Shown piece after piece: positions 16,942 to 26,179 of a DNA stretch of 64,000 bases. The DNA is taken from the NCBI RefSeq assembly GCF_002234405.1, contig NZ_NMQT01000051.1, positions 1 through 64,000 on the forward strand, read 5' to 3'. The stretch is from Amycolatopsis thailandensis (lineage in GTDB: Bacteria; Actinomycetota; Actinomycetes; Mycobacteriales; Pseudonocardiaceae). The translations under genes and the position numbers were made by a program. Position 1 is the first letter of the stretch. Every line of letters begins with the position of its first letter. Below the pieces are notes generated by a model. That model ran no database searches and was not told where the DNA came from. It worked only from the letters and a program-made list of their open reading frames with translations.

Positions 16942-19900
16942 TCAGTCCATATTGGCGAGGGCGCGGTACAGCGGTTCGTACAGCGCCACGACGAGCGATT
17001 TGTCGATATCCGGCAACGTCGAGTCCGGCGTGAAGTACGGATCGAGGATGGAACGCATGCTCGCCAGGAGGCTGGTGTCCGGAGTGTCGACGGCGTTCAG
17101 ACCAGCTTCCCGCGGTGAGAACGCTGCGTCGACGAAGACGACGCGGGCCTCGACTCCACCACGGACAAGGCGGCCGATGACCTGCCACATCACGACGAGC
17201 TGGTCCCAGGTGAAGGCGACCTTCTCCTCCGGCGGCAGGCTCGTCCACGATAGTTGCCTGGTCAGGAAGCGGTTCCATTTCTTGCGTGCTTCGCGGCGGA
17301 ACGCCAGTCCGGCAAGGTCGGGGGTGCCGGCGGCGAGTGCCAGCTGCCGGAAGGCCCCTTCAGGCCCGCGGATCTGGCGTACGGCCCAGTCGTTGATCGC
17401 CTGGATGGCCAAGGCGATGTCGTCGGGGCGCGGGTGTGGTCGGGCGAGGAAGTACACGCTGCCGATCGCGGCCTTACCGCCGGGAACGACGATGTTGTGG
17501 CCACGTTCCACGGCCAGCAGCGGCGCGATGAGAATCTGGCCACCTTCGGTGGCGAAGGAGGCGACGTCGCCTCGGCTGAGGGTCCGCAACGAGGGGTCGC
17601 TGGGGAGAGTGCGCCAGGCGTTGTCGAGGTCCGCGTCGTCGGACACGAGCAATGTGATCCGCCCCGTCCATTCGGGGGTCGCGTTGAGGTACTCGGCGGC
17701 GCGCTTGGCTTCGACATAGCTTCCGACCAACAGGAGGATCCTCCGGCGGTCGGGGTCGTCTATGTCGGCGAGTTCTTGTTCAAGCATGCTGGTCGAGTCG
17801 GCGAGGCTGCGGTCGGGCACCGCGAGCTGGTGGAGCATCTGTGTCAGGATTTGCGGGCGGGTGTCGGCATCGGATCCGGACAGACGTAGCGGGGAGGAGG
17901 AGCCCGGCCAGTAGAGGAACTCCTTGCGGAACGTGGACTCGAGGACGAGACGTACTTCGTCGTCGTGCGGGCGAAGGACGGCGCCGACGTCGGTGCTGAC
18001 GTGGTAGCGGCTGGAGGTGCCCGCCCAGCTGGTCGCCGACATCAGCAGGACATTCGGGCCGGGCCGGTTGTCGATCGACGGCAGCTGGGGCAGCTGCAGA
18101 AGCAGTTCGCGGCCGACGCCATTGCAGCGGAAGAACCGCAATTCGCCGCTCTGGTCACCGTCGCGGTTGCGTTCGCCGAGCTGGAACTGGAAGCCGAGAA
18201 CGTTGCCCATCGGGGATTCCGGGAGGATTGGCTCGTAGTCCTTGGGCGGTCGCCGCGACAGCACGTTCGACGTCGCCTCGAGGTTGAGGGCCGCCTCAAC
18301 GCGCGGCCACAGGGTGGTCATCAGGTTCAGCCGATGGTGCAAAGCCGCCAAGATCAACGTGAATTCGAACCTGGTGACATGGGTGTCGATGTTGCCGGCG
18401 ACGTAGTCGTTGTTGCCGAGCAGAGCCAGCAAGGTATCTCGGAGGCGTTCGCGGGTTGTGGAGTCGCGCCGGGCATGCAAGAGCTCAAGCGCCAGGTGGA
18501 CGAGCTTGTTGACAATGATGGCGTCCTCGTCCGGTTCCCCCGACGGCGTCAGGGTGGATTGCTCCTGGAGCGGGTCGTCACGGAAGCGGTCGAGGATGCG
18601 GTCGATGCGTGCGATCTGCTGGTCACGTTCGGCCGCTTCGTTCTCGTCTGGGTCTTGCGAGTTGCCTCCGTTGTCGGGAAACCAGGCATTGATCAGCCAT
18701 TGGTGCAGGGTGAGCGCGCTGAAATAGTCCTCGGTGATCCACGTCCGCAGGGCGGCGTCCTGGATAAGCAGGGAGTAGAGGCGGTTGGTCGCCGCTGTCA
18801 CTGTGTCGGTGGCATTGGCCCAGTCGTCGTTCTCCCGGGCGGACAACTGCAGCCGGCCGCGGCGGGCCAGCTCGGTGACTTTGTGGGCAGACACTTCATC
18901 GAGCCAGGAATTCGGCGAACGGCCCACCAGCGTCGTGGCTGGCGCGAACGCAGTGTCGAGCTGCATCTGCACGCGGTCGGCTTCGTCGACGATGACGAGG
19001 TCGCTCAGTCTGCAGGCGAGTTCAAGGTAGCGGAGCCGTTCGTCGTGGAGGTGTTGAGGGATGCCGCTATGGACGAGCCCAGCCGGGGTGGCGACCCAGA
19101 TGGTGGCGTCGACCAGGTCGCGTGCACCGTGGTGCCGGGGACAGCGCGTCCACAGCGGGCAAGCATGGCGCTTCGGCCGTTCTTCGACGTCTGCTTCAGC
19201 GGCAACGGGTTCGTCGAGCATCTCAGCGCCCAGCGCGACCGCAGTTGCAGTTTTGGTTGGCTTGGTGACGGGATAGAGGGACATGCAGGGTGCTTCGCCG
19301 ATGCCGAGTGGGCGTGGGGCTTCCAACCCGCGTAAAGCGTCAAGTGGGCAGGCGCTGCTGAGATAGTCGAAGCTCGGGTCGGTGTGCGACAGCATGGTCG
19401 CGGCGCCAGCTGTGGCGGTGCGCCGATGGAGACGTTCGATATTCCGCTCGCGGGTGGATTGGCCGAGGATCGGGGCTGCGGCGACGCCGAGCGCGCTGAA
19501 TTGCTGGACGACGGTGAGGACTTCCGCGACGTCGCCGACCACGATGGTGATCCGCCGTGGTTTGGCCTTGTCGGTGGTGGCCCAGAAGGCGAGGATGTCG
19601 CGCAGGGTCGACTTGCCGGCACCGACCATGCCGACGAGATTGAGCAGCCCGTCGACGCGCAAGGTGTCGCTGGGGGCGAACTCGCCGCGCGCTTCGTCGC
19701 GGACGAGCAGCTTGACTCGCCCCAGCCGACGCTTCCACTCGTGCGACTTGTGATCCGGGTGGGCGGTCTCGATGCGGTCCATCTCCTGTGCGGCCTGTTC
19801 GAGCTGCTTCCAGGTCACCTCGACGGGTGTGGCACCGCCCGGCGGCAGGGCGTGGAGGTCGTGGGGCCGCGACGGCGGGCCCGGCACCAGGTCGTCGGTG

Positions 19901-20412
19901 AAGGTCACCGAGTACGAGCGGTCTCGCACCGGAAAACGGTACTCACCGACGTCGGCGAGGGGCAGCGGCTTGCGCTCGAACGGGGGTGCCGAGGTGAGGA
20001 CGTCCTCGTACACGGTGAAGCGATTCGCGGCTCGAGAGGGGGTGCGTCGTTCGGGTACCGCGTCGAGGTCCTTGACGTCGTATCCGCGCAGTTCCTCCGG
20101 CACGGTGAGGTAGGCGGTGACGGCCATTCGCCATTCTCGCCGACGTCGCATGCTCCAGAGATAGTGGCGAGCGCGCTGGATGCGGTGCCGCTGTGCATCG
20201 GTGCGGACATCTCCGAAAGCTTCGCTGTATGGGTAGCCACCGAACAGAGTCCATGCGTCGGTGACGGTGCGGGTGGGCATCACGGTCTCGAGCAGGTAGA
20301 GGCCCAGCTCGACGTCCATCAGGTCGCCTGGGGTGAAGGTGGTCAGCGTTGCTGGCCAGGCCGGAGTGATCTGGCGGGCGAGGCGGCGGTGCCAGCTGCT
20401 GCGATCACGCAT
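16942..20412 (-). CDS. DinG/XPD-like helicase of the pPIWI-RE system
   Basis: This 1156-residue superfamily 2 helicase starts with a long N-terminal region typical of the island (Z-type module: VELGLYLLETV ... WTLFGGYPYSEAFG). It then has Walker A GMVGAGKST (261-269), Cys clusters ACPLDAL, APCMSLYP and HACPLWTRCPRHH (to about 428) able to hold a 4Fe-4S cluster as in DinG/XPD, and Walker B DLVIVDEADRV near 470. The C-terminal motif VI is QVIGRLVRGG near 1080. It presumably unwinds duplex DNA or R-loops for the PIWI and nuclease partners. ATG 20412 overlaps the REase stop in ATGCGTGA, giving tight coupling. Confidence 0.87.
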   Translation of the reverse strand: MRDRSSWHRRLARQITPAWPATLTTFTPGDLMDVELGLYLLETVMPTRTVTDAWTLFGGYPYSEAFGDVRTDAQRHRIQRARHYLWSMRRRREWRMAVTAYLTVPEELRGYDVKDLDAVPERRTPSRAANRFTVYEDVLTSAPPFERKPLPLADVGEYRFPVRDRSYSVTFTDDLVPGPPSRPHDLHALPPGGATPVEVTWKQLEQAAQEMDRIETAHPDHKSHEWKRRLGRVKLLVRDEARGEFAPSDTLRVDGLLNLVGMVGAGKSTLRDILAFWATTDKAKPRRITIVVGDVAEVLTVVQQFSALGVAAAPILGQSTRERNIERLHRRTATAGAATMLSHTDPSFDYLSSACPLDALRGLEAPRPLGIGEAPCMSLYPVTKPTKTATAVALGAEMLDEPVAAEADVEERPKRHACPLWTRCPRHHGARDLVDATIWVATPAGLVHSGIPQHLHDERLRYLELACRLSDLVIVDEADRVQMQLDTAFAPATTLVGRSPNSWLDEVSAHKVTELARRGRLQLSARENDDWANATDTVTAATNRLYSLLIQDAALRTWITEDYFSALTLHQWLINAWFPDNGGNSQDPDENEAAERDQQIARIDRILDRFRDDPLQEQSTLTPSGEPDEDAIIVNKLVHLALELLHARRDSTTRERLRDTLLALLGNNDYVAGNIDTHVTRFEFTLILAALHHRLNLMTTLWPRVEAALNLEATSNVLSRRPPKDYEPILPESPMGNVLGFQFQLGERNRDGDQSGELRFFRCNGVGRELLLQLPQLPSIDNRPGPNVLLMSATSWAGTSSRYHVSTDVGAVLRPHDDEVRLVLESTFRKEFLYWPGSSSPLRLSGSDADTRPQILTQMLHQLAVPDRSLADSTSMLEQELADIDDPDRRRILLLVGSYVEAKRAAEYLNATPEWTGRITLLVSDDADLDNAWRTLPSDPSLRTLSRGDVASFATEGGQILIAPLLAVERGHNIVVPGGKAAIGSVYFLARPHPRPDDIALAIQAINDWAVRQIRGPEGAFRQLALAAGTPDLAGLAFRREARKKWNRFLTRQLSWTSLPPEEKVAFTWDQLVVMWQVIGRLVRGGVEARVVFVDAAFSPREAGLNAVDTPDTSLLASMRSILDPYFTPDSTLPDIDKSLVVALYEPLYRALANMD

Positions 20413-21571
20413 TGGAGGAACCTCCGTCCGCCGAGTGGGCGGTGGTGATGCGTCGGATCCGGCGCAGTTCGCGTGTCAGTACCCGCAGGAACTCTTCATC
20501 TGACATCAGGCGGACTCGGTCACGTACCTCGTCGGAGACGTGCCGGGCGAAGATCCGTGCGTACGCCTCGCGCTCGTCGAACCGGTACTGCGGCACAACC
20601 AGGAACGCCTGATCGTATGGTGGTGCGGGGGTGAAGGTGCGCGCGGTGCGGGCGAGTAGCGTGGGGTTGGCGCGGTCCTTCACGTCGATCGCCCAGACCT
20701 GCTTGTTCGGAAGTGTGATGCGCAGGTCGTAGGTGTCGAAGTTCGGCCACATCTCCGGCTGCAACTTCTTCTTGATCAGGTCCTGCTCCAGGTCTGTCTC
20801 GGCCAGTCCTGGGCCGGTGATGAACATCCGCAGCGGACGGCTGAGGTGATAGACACCGTTGCCGCGGGTCGGGTCGAGCGTGCGCTCGACCGTCGGGAAA
20901 CCTTCACGGCGGCATCGGTCCAGCTCGCACCGGTAACGCCCACCCTCGATTGGCACGAGCAGACACTTGCAACGGGCACACTGCGCGTAGTGTCCGTCGC
21001 GCAGATACGACCCCGGAGCAGCTTCGTAGGACCGCTTGATGGTGGCGATCAGGAGCATCAGGTCCAGGTCCTCACCCAGCAGAGCGAGTTCAGTACCGGT
21101 TAGGACGGGGCGGGTGATCAGGAGACGGCGGAACGCCGTGTAGGACCCCGGTGACCGTGCGACCCGGCACTGCTGGATCACGCCGAGCATGACCTCGTTC
21201 TCGTACTGCTCCGCGGCCGGATCAGGAGCCGAGACCACCCATTCGAGGCACTGCTGGGTCGGCAGGCACGTCTGCGGGTCGATCAGGAAGCCGTCGGCGG
21301 CGTCCAGGTCGTCCGGCAAACCGAACGGCCACTCGTGCAATGGCCGATGCATTGCCCACGAGACCATGCCGGGGACGCTTGCCGGCGGTGGCACATCGTG
21401 ACGCAGGCAGCGCAGAACCAGGTGGTTGAATGCCGTCTGGACCGTGTCCTCGTACACCGGGTTGCGGGGCGCACGCTGGCGCGACAGCGTGAACAGCGCC
21501 GACGCGATCATTCGCACCAGCGGTTCGCCGTCGAAGAATGCCGCCGGCGCAGCCGGGCTTGCAGTCATCAT
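20405..21571 (-). CDS. Restriction-endonuclease-fold protein of the pPIWI-RE island (Y/REase type)
   Basis: The protein is 388 residues. The N-terminal helical region carries a Y-type module (FNHLVLRCLRHDVPPP, WVVSAPDPAAEQYENEV). A Zn-ribbon-like Cys set (CARCKC ... CELDRC, about 195-218) follows, then a PD-(D/E)XK core: NFDTYDLRITLPNKQVWAID and the catalytic IDVKDRANP near 295 with D...DxK spacing. The ATG at 21571 overlaps the preceding TGA (ATGA), and its own stop overlaps the helicase start. It is the predicted DNA-cleaving subunit of the three-gene set. The assignment rests on the motif order and the neighbours. Confidence 0.8.
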   Translation of the reverse strand: MMTASPAAPAAFFDGEPLVRMIASALFTLSRQRAPRNPVYEDTVQTAFNHLVLRCLRHDVPPPASVPGMVSWAMHRPLHEWPFGLPDDLDAADGFLIDPQTCLPTQQCLEWVVSAPDPAAEQYENEVMLGVIQQCRVARSPGSYTAFRRLLITRPVLTGTELALLGEDLDLMLLIATIKRSYEAAPGSYLRDGHYAQCARCKCLLVPIEGGRYRCELDRCRREGFPTVERTLDPTRGNGVYHLSRPLRMFITGPGLAETDLEQDLIKKKLQPEMWPNFDTYDLRITLPNKQVWAIDVKDRANPTLLARTARTFTPAPPYDQAFLVVPQYRFDEREAYARIFARHVSDEVRDRVRLMSDEEFLRVLTRELRRIRRITTAHSADGGSSNA

Positions 21572-23196
21572 GCGCCGCCGTCCTTCTCGTCGGGTATGTC
21601 GGAGCCTGGAAAGCTCGGACACCACCTAGATACAGGACACCACCGACAGTTTTTGCTCGGCCGAGCCCCGAACGTTTCATCGGCACGCCACGGCTGCGTG
21701 AGACGCCGTAGGACGGCGCGCGCTTTGGTAAGCCGTTCCGGGTCGGTCGGATCGATGACGTCGATCTCCGCGCCATCCGGACGCAGTACCTCCAGCTCGA
21801 CGCGGGCCGTGGCGGGGTCGCCGCCTAATACCCCTTCAGCGAGGAACGACACGGCGAGGGCGAGCTGCGGGAACTCGTCGAGAAGGTCGTCATGAAACCA
21901 GCCCTCTTTCTGGGTAGTTTTCAGCTCTCGCCAGACCCAGCCACCGTCGTCCATGTAGATCATGTCCGGCTTCGCAAGTACGATCGCCTGCGCGGCCGTG
22001 TCGTGAACCGCTAGACGCGGTTCAACCCGGACCTGGGTCGCCGCGTCGGACAGATGAAGGGCGCAAACGTCGAGATGACGTCGTAGCATCCGTGCGCCGA
22101 CTCGCGCGGCATCGCCATCAACCCGCCACCGACCCGCGGACCAACCGCTATCGCCTGTCGGCATAGCCGCCGGATCGCAGGCTGTGCCATCCCGGTGCGC
22201 GTTCTCAAGCCAGGCATGAACAGCGTGACCGAGTTCGGCTTCGGCACCATATTCGTAGGCTCGCGGGAGATGGAGCGAACGCAGATGGGCCTGCGCCGGG
22301 CATGTGCGGTGGTAGCGCAGGTCGCTCATCGACACCGTGCGAATAGGCGCTCGCGTCGTTGGGAGTGCCAGTACACCGGGGATACGTGGCAAGGTCCCGC
22401 AGCTGGTCAGCTGCTTACACTCTGCGCATGACGAGCCGGGACGTGCCGGGCCACCAGCGGCAATGGACGCTATGCGTTTCCGGCCGTGCTCGGCGTAATA
22501 TGCCTCGGCGTCGGCGGGCGTGCCGTCGAACAGCACGTCGGCAGCCCCGTCTGCCAGGCTGACTTCCACGACCCGTGCATGATCAACTGTGGGAGCTTCA
22601 CGTAAGCCGAACGGCTCACGCCATGACTCCGGCCACGCTGCTGGAACGCCGAACGCCGTGACGTAAGCCGCGATGGCGACTTTCGTGCGATCGTCCGGGT
22701 TGCTGACAGCCTCGCCGAACCGCATAAATCGGAATTCGCGATGGCGCCCGTCTGCTGTCTGGTAGCGGCGCCCCCACGCGTAGAGTTCCCAGATGCGTGC
22801 ACTCGTCTTGCGAACTACCCACCAGTCTGGAACAGGTTTCAACCCGTTTTCCTTGGAACCGATAGACAAGTAGCTGCACACCGCATGGCGTGCGAACTTG
22901 ATCAACCCAGGATGGAGCGGCGTGCCCCTCTGCCCGATCTCCGCCAATGCGGCATCGGCGGAGAGTTGACCGTGTTCGACGCGGTCCAGTGCGGCCATTA
23001 CCGGTTGAAGCGGGAATGTCTCAAGCTGGGCAGCAGGCGTCCATGATCTTCGCCTTGAGCGGATCCGCGGACGGATCTTGACGCTGAGGAAGGACGGACA
23101 GCCAAGCAGGTCGTCGCCTGCGGCGCCGGTTCCGATCCGCACCAAGTCATCAGAACCGACCATCCCGGCGGGAATCGCCCACGGGTCAACTGTCAT
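21568..23196 (-). CDS. RecB/Cas4-like PD-(D/E)XK nuclease with Fe-S cysteines, first gene of the operon
   Basis: The protein is 542 residues. The first half holds WYL-like or unknown sequence with a small Cys pair (SSCAECKQLTSCG, about 270). The second half is a RecB-family nuclease: SDLRYHRTCPAQAHL with the first Fe-S Cys near 295, ELGHAVHAWL (GxxxH), KPDMIYMDDGGWVWRELKTT (D...ExK, 407-426), and the terminal CRWCPVSRWCPSF cluster near 516-525. This Cys-nuclease-CxxC...C order is that of Cas4/AddB-type exonucleases. Start ATG 23196 follows GGGGAG; its TGA overlaps the next ATG. It is the promoter-proximal gene, so all four proteins are made from one message. Confidence 0.8.
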   Translation of the reverse strand: MTVDPWAIPAGMVGSDDLVRIGTGAAGDDLLGCPSFLSVKIRPRIRSRRRSWTPAAQLETFPLQPVMAALDRVEHGQLSADAALAEIGQRGTPLHPGLIKFARHAVCSYLSIGSKENGLKPVPDWWVVRKTSARIWELYAWGRRYQTADGRHREFRFMRFGEAVSNPDDRTKVAIAAYVTAFGVPAAWPESWREPFGLREAPTVDHARVVEVSLADGAADVLFDGTPADAEAYYAEHGRKRIASIAAGGPARPGSSCAECKQLTSCGTLPRIPGVLALPTTRAPIRTVSMSDLRYHRTCPAQAHLRSLHLPRAYEYGAEAELGHAVHAWLENAHRDGTACDPAAMPTGDSGWSAGRWRVDGDAARVGARMLRRHLDVCALHLSDAATQVRVEPRLAVHDTAAQAIVLAKPDMIYMDDGGWVWRELKTTQKEGWFHDDLLDEFPQLALAVSFLAEGVLGGDPATARVELEVLRPDGAEIDVIDPTDPERLTKARAVLRRLTQPWRADETFGARPSKNCRWCPVSRWCPSFPGSDIPDEKDGGA

Positions 23197-23629
23197 GAGC
23201 TCCCCACTCACTACAACAACACCCTGTTGAACTCTAGTAATCACTCGCAAGAGTGCAACAGTTTGTTACTGTCGGTAACACCCATTTGCCGAGCATGTCG
23301 ATCTTCAATACGTGGTGTCACTTGCGCCTGTAGGCCCTTGCTGTTGTTGAACTGGGGTGATGCGGGCCTTTGATGTGTGGCCGCTCGCTCGTGTTGTCTT
23401 GTGCCATCAAGCGACCACGCGAAACCCGGTCAAGCAGCTGCCGGTTTGACCTAGCGTTGCTGCGGTGAAGTAGATGTTCCGTACCCATTTGCGTACTCGT
23501 CGTCGATGTCGTCGACATGCTCGCCGATGCTTTGCGCACTGACAGAAAGCGTCAATGGCTGTTCCGCTGTCGTCTGCTCAAGACGATGCTCGACGTGTCC
23601 CCTTACGGTGCCGGGGTGTGGAGGTTGTC
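23197..23629. promoter_or_regulatory. Divergent intergenic region: pPIWI-RE operon / integrase
   Basis: This 433-bp region separates the minus-strand nuclease operon from the plus-strand integrase. The part at 23210-23290 is less GC-rich (ACTACAACAACACC, AGTTTGTTACTGTCGGTAAC) and is the likely operon promoter region. GTTACTGTCGGTAAC (23263-23277) is an imperfect palindrome that could bind a regulator. No gene is evident. Confidence 0.45.
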
Positions 23630-25051
23630 ATGGCGTGGGTTGAGCAGACGGGGCAGGCTTCGTGGCGGGTCCGGTTCCGTCGTGCTGCCGGGTCGGTTGG
23701 GTCGGTGCCAGGGTTTTCCACTCGTGGGGCGGCGGAGGCGTATGCCGACGATATGGAAACTGATCAACGTCGCCGGGTGTGGATCGATCCGGCCGGCAGC
23801 CGGATGACGTTGGGTTCGTGGGTTGAGCGGTGGTTTCCGGTTCAGGATGTGGATCCGCGGACGGTGGACAACTACGAGAGCTACCTGCGGTGCCATGTAC
23901 TCGTCCGTTTCGGCGTGATGCCACTGGGGGAGATCACGGCGTTGGATATCGACGCGTGGGTGAAGGAGTCGATGGAAGCGGGTTATGCCACGGCGACGGT
24001 GGCGAGCTGGGTGAAGCTGTTGTCGATGATCCTCAACGACGCCGTCGAACAGCGGTTGATCCCGGCGAATCCGGTTCGGCAGCGTCGTCGGCGGGGGCGT
24101 CGCTGCCGGACGATCGCGCGGGAGCGGGTGTGGGCGTCTCCGGAGCAGGTGCTGCGGATCGCGGATCAGGCTGGCGTGCTTGGGGGCCAGGTGGCGCGGC
24201 TGCTGGTGATCACAGCGGCGTGGACGGGGTGTCGGTGGGGTGAACTGGCGGCGCTGCATCGGGACAACCTCGACCTGGACACCGGACGGCTCGTGGTCGA
24301 CCCCGAGGTGGGGTCATTGCACGAGTCGAGAGGCAGACGGTGGCTCGGTCCGCCGAAGACGCCGTCCTCGGCTCGCACGATCGCGCTGCCGCCGTTCCTG
24401 GTCAGGTTGCTGCGCCGGCATCTGGAGACGCATCCGTTCGAGTTTGTGTTCACCAACGCCTGCGGGAGTTGGCTGTGGCGCTCGACCTTCGATCGGAGGG
24501 TGCTACGCCCGGCGATCGATGGTGTCCGCAAGCCGGGTGTGCGGGTGTATCCGGTGTGCCCGGGCTTGACGTTCCACGGGTTGCGGCATAGCCATAAGAC
24601 GTGGTTAATCGCTGGTGGTGCGCCGGAGATCGCGCAGGCCAGGAGGCTTGGTCATCACCTGTCGAACCGGGTGGTCGAGGTCTACTCGCATGTGGCACCC
24701 GAGGTGGAGACGCGGTTGCTCGCGGATCTGCAACGTCGCTGGAATAAGGCCACTCGCAATCCCTACTCAACGGGGCCACGGCAGAAAGCGCCGGTGAACA
24801 CCCGGCCTCGGACCGCTCCGCAAGCCCAACGCAGTCGGCTGGTTTCCGCTGCCCCCATCGCCGCTGGCGGGAGAGACAACGAGACGGACGTAGCTCACGA
24901 GCAGCGGCAACGCGGCGCCAGGTATCCGGTGGGCTGGAGCGACATGCACCAGAAACACCCCAACAGGGACAGGCGAGCGCCGGTCGAAGCGGATCACTCA
25001 AGATCGCTCCAGGACAAGAAGAAACCCCTCCGACCTGCCGGAACGGCTTGA
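23630..25051 (+). CDS. Tyrosine recombinase / phage-type integrase
   Basis: The protein is 473 residues. It has an N-terminal arm-binding region (WVEQTGQASWRVRFRRAAG), an SAM-like core-binding domain (residues 50-150), and a catalytic domain with Arg in TGCRWGELAAL (about 199), HGLRHSHKT (about 317), LGHH (about 341) and the nucleophile Tyr in VVEVYSHV (about 353). GGAGG lies 6 nt before the ATG. The gene points at the tRNA-Ala att site 23 nt beyond its stop, the usual int-attR layout. A basic tail of about 85 residues follows the catalytic Tyr. It is the likely mover of the 2980-25115 island and appears intact. Confidence 0.92.
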   Translation: MAWVEQTGQASWRVRFRRAAGSVGSVPGFSTRGAAEAYADDMETDQRRRVWIDPAGSRMTLGSWVERWFPVQDVDPRTVDNYESYLRCHVLVRFGVMPLGEITALDIDAWVKESMEAGYATATVASWVKLLSMILNDAVEQRLIPANPVRQRRRRGRRCRTIARERVWASPEQVLRIADQAGVLGGQVARLLVITAAWTGCRWGELAALHRDNLDLDTGRLVVDPEVGSLHESRGRRWLGPPKTPSSARTIALPPFLVRLLRRHLETHPFEFVFTNACGSWLWRSTFDRRVLRPAIDGVRKPGVRVYPVCPGLTFHGLRHSHKTWLIAGGAPEIAQARRLGHHLSNRVVEVYSHVAPEVETRLLADLQRRWNKATRNPYSTGPRQKAPVNTRPRTAPQAQRSRLVSAAPIAAGGRDNETDVAHEQRQRGARYPVGWSDMHQKHPNRDRRAPVEADHSRSLQDKKKPLRPAGTA

Positions 25052-25062
25052 TCGAAGGGGTT
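25023..25062. terminator. Bidirectional terminator between integrase and tRNA-Ala remnant
   Basis: AACCCCTCCGA pairs with TCGAAGGGGTT across an 18-nt loop (with an internal mismatch). The minus-strand side ends GGGGTTTCTTCTT, so it also serves the tRNA direction. It overlaps the last codons of the integrase gene. Confidence 0.65.
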
Positions 25063-25073
25063 CTGTAGGAGAG

Positions 25074-25266
25074 TGGAGCTAAGGGGACTCGAACCCCTGA
25101 CCCCCTCACTGCCAGGGTTCGTGCGGGCCGCTGACCTGCGGTTTTCGAGAACCTGCTGGTCGGCTAGCGCAGTTGTGCTCAGTTCGATGCGGTCCGGTGT
25201 CGTTGGGCGCTGTCGTAAGCGACGGCGTGCTCCAGGACTGCTCCAGAAAAATTGGTGTGAGAGTCG
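25074..25266 (-). repeat. tRNA-Ala(GGC) 3' half plus element arm, copy 2 (att site)
   Basis: The first 42 bp are identical to copy 1 at 2980, with the same absence of a tRNA 5' half. Homology continues through GAACCTGCTGGTCGGCTAG and TGCTCCAG...TGCTCCAG to GTGAGAGTC. Because both copies share element sequence on the same (right) side, neither is a simple attL/attR pair with an intact tRNA; at least two related elements must have integrated in series. Confidence 0.75.
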
Positions 25267-25519
25267 GACTGCCAATGGCAGCCGTGGGTGATCGCCTTCG
25301 TCGTGGACGCGTTACCTGGCCGCTGGTGGGCGCTGCTTGCGGAGTCGGCGGGCTACTGCTCACACCGTTCAGTCTGCCTGTGCAGGCCCGTTGTCGACAA
25401 CGGCCGCTCACGTCGATGAGCGTTTCCCCGCCATTCGGGGGGCAAGGTTGTGGGTTCGAGGCGTCCGTGTTGGCCTGCTTGTCCGGCCGGTTCAGTTCGT
25501 CGTGGAGGGTTGGTTCACC

Positions 25520-26110
25520 TGACGGAAGACGATACAGATACCGAGGACGGCTGCTACTGGCACGAAGGCATCTCCCGCCGGTGTCTGTAGTCACGGAATC
25601 TCCTTGTTCCGCAACAAGTTCTTCGTCGAGTCCAGGTCTTGGACGCCGACCGTGCACGCGACAAGTGCGGGCAGCGCGGGCGCTCGCTCACCGGGGAACA
25701 GTGCGGTGAGACTGGAGGCGGGTACGAGGGTGAGCGTTGGGCCGCCGAGGTCGAAACCCGGGTGGGTCGTTCTGCGCGGGTGTCCGACCGAGGTAACGCT
25801 CATATCGTGCCTGGACGGCGTCCAGTTCGCCGTCGGCTGCGCAGAGCGTGACGTCGGCGATACCGACGGCGCTGTTCGGGCGGCCGGCCAGCCGTGCGCT
25901 TGGATCCGCAGCTCCAAGTCCGCGACGACACCGACCCTGCCTTCCGTCTCCGCGTCTGGGCGCACCCCATCGATCTCCGGGTAGCGGACGGTCTCGACGT
26001 GAGCGCTGGCCGGGCGCCGCACCGTGTTCACCCCGGCGGCGGTCAACCGCGCGGCCGTAGCGTTCGATGTCGGACGAGGAGAACATCAAGATGTGCGTTT
26101 CCTCGAAGCG
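25520..26110 (-). pseudogene. VOC/glyoxalase-like family gene, multiply frameshifted
   Basis: Minus-strand frames, read right to left, give ETHILMFSSSDIERYGRAVD, TAAGVNTVRRPASAHVETVR, NSAVGIADVTLCAADGELDA, then FDLGGPTLTLVPASSLTALF, VACTVGVQDLDSTKNLL and, after a stop, TPAGDAFVPVAAVLGICIVF. The order is that of a VOC-superfamily (glyoxalase_3-like) protein with at least three lesions. It is a dead gene. Confidence 0.65.
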
Positions 26111-26179
26111 TTCCAGGCATTCCGCCAGGTTCGCGCTGGTGGCGTTGATCCGCGCCAGCAGCGTCGGTAGCACCTGTCG

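Noticed and set aside
17965..19335. 456-codon open frame on the plus strand
   Set aside because: It is antisense to the helicase gene, with Arg/Gly/Val-biased sequence and no ribosome site or motif.
19384..20448. 354-codon open frame on the plus strand
   Set aside because: Shadow of the helicase N-terminus; no domain pattern.
23603..24259. Minus-strand 218-codon frame opposite the integrase
   Set aside because: Pro/Arg/His-rich shadow of an obvious tyrosine recombinase.
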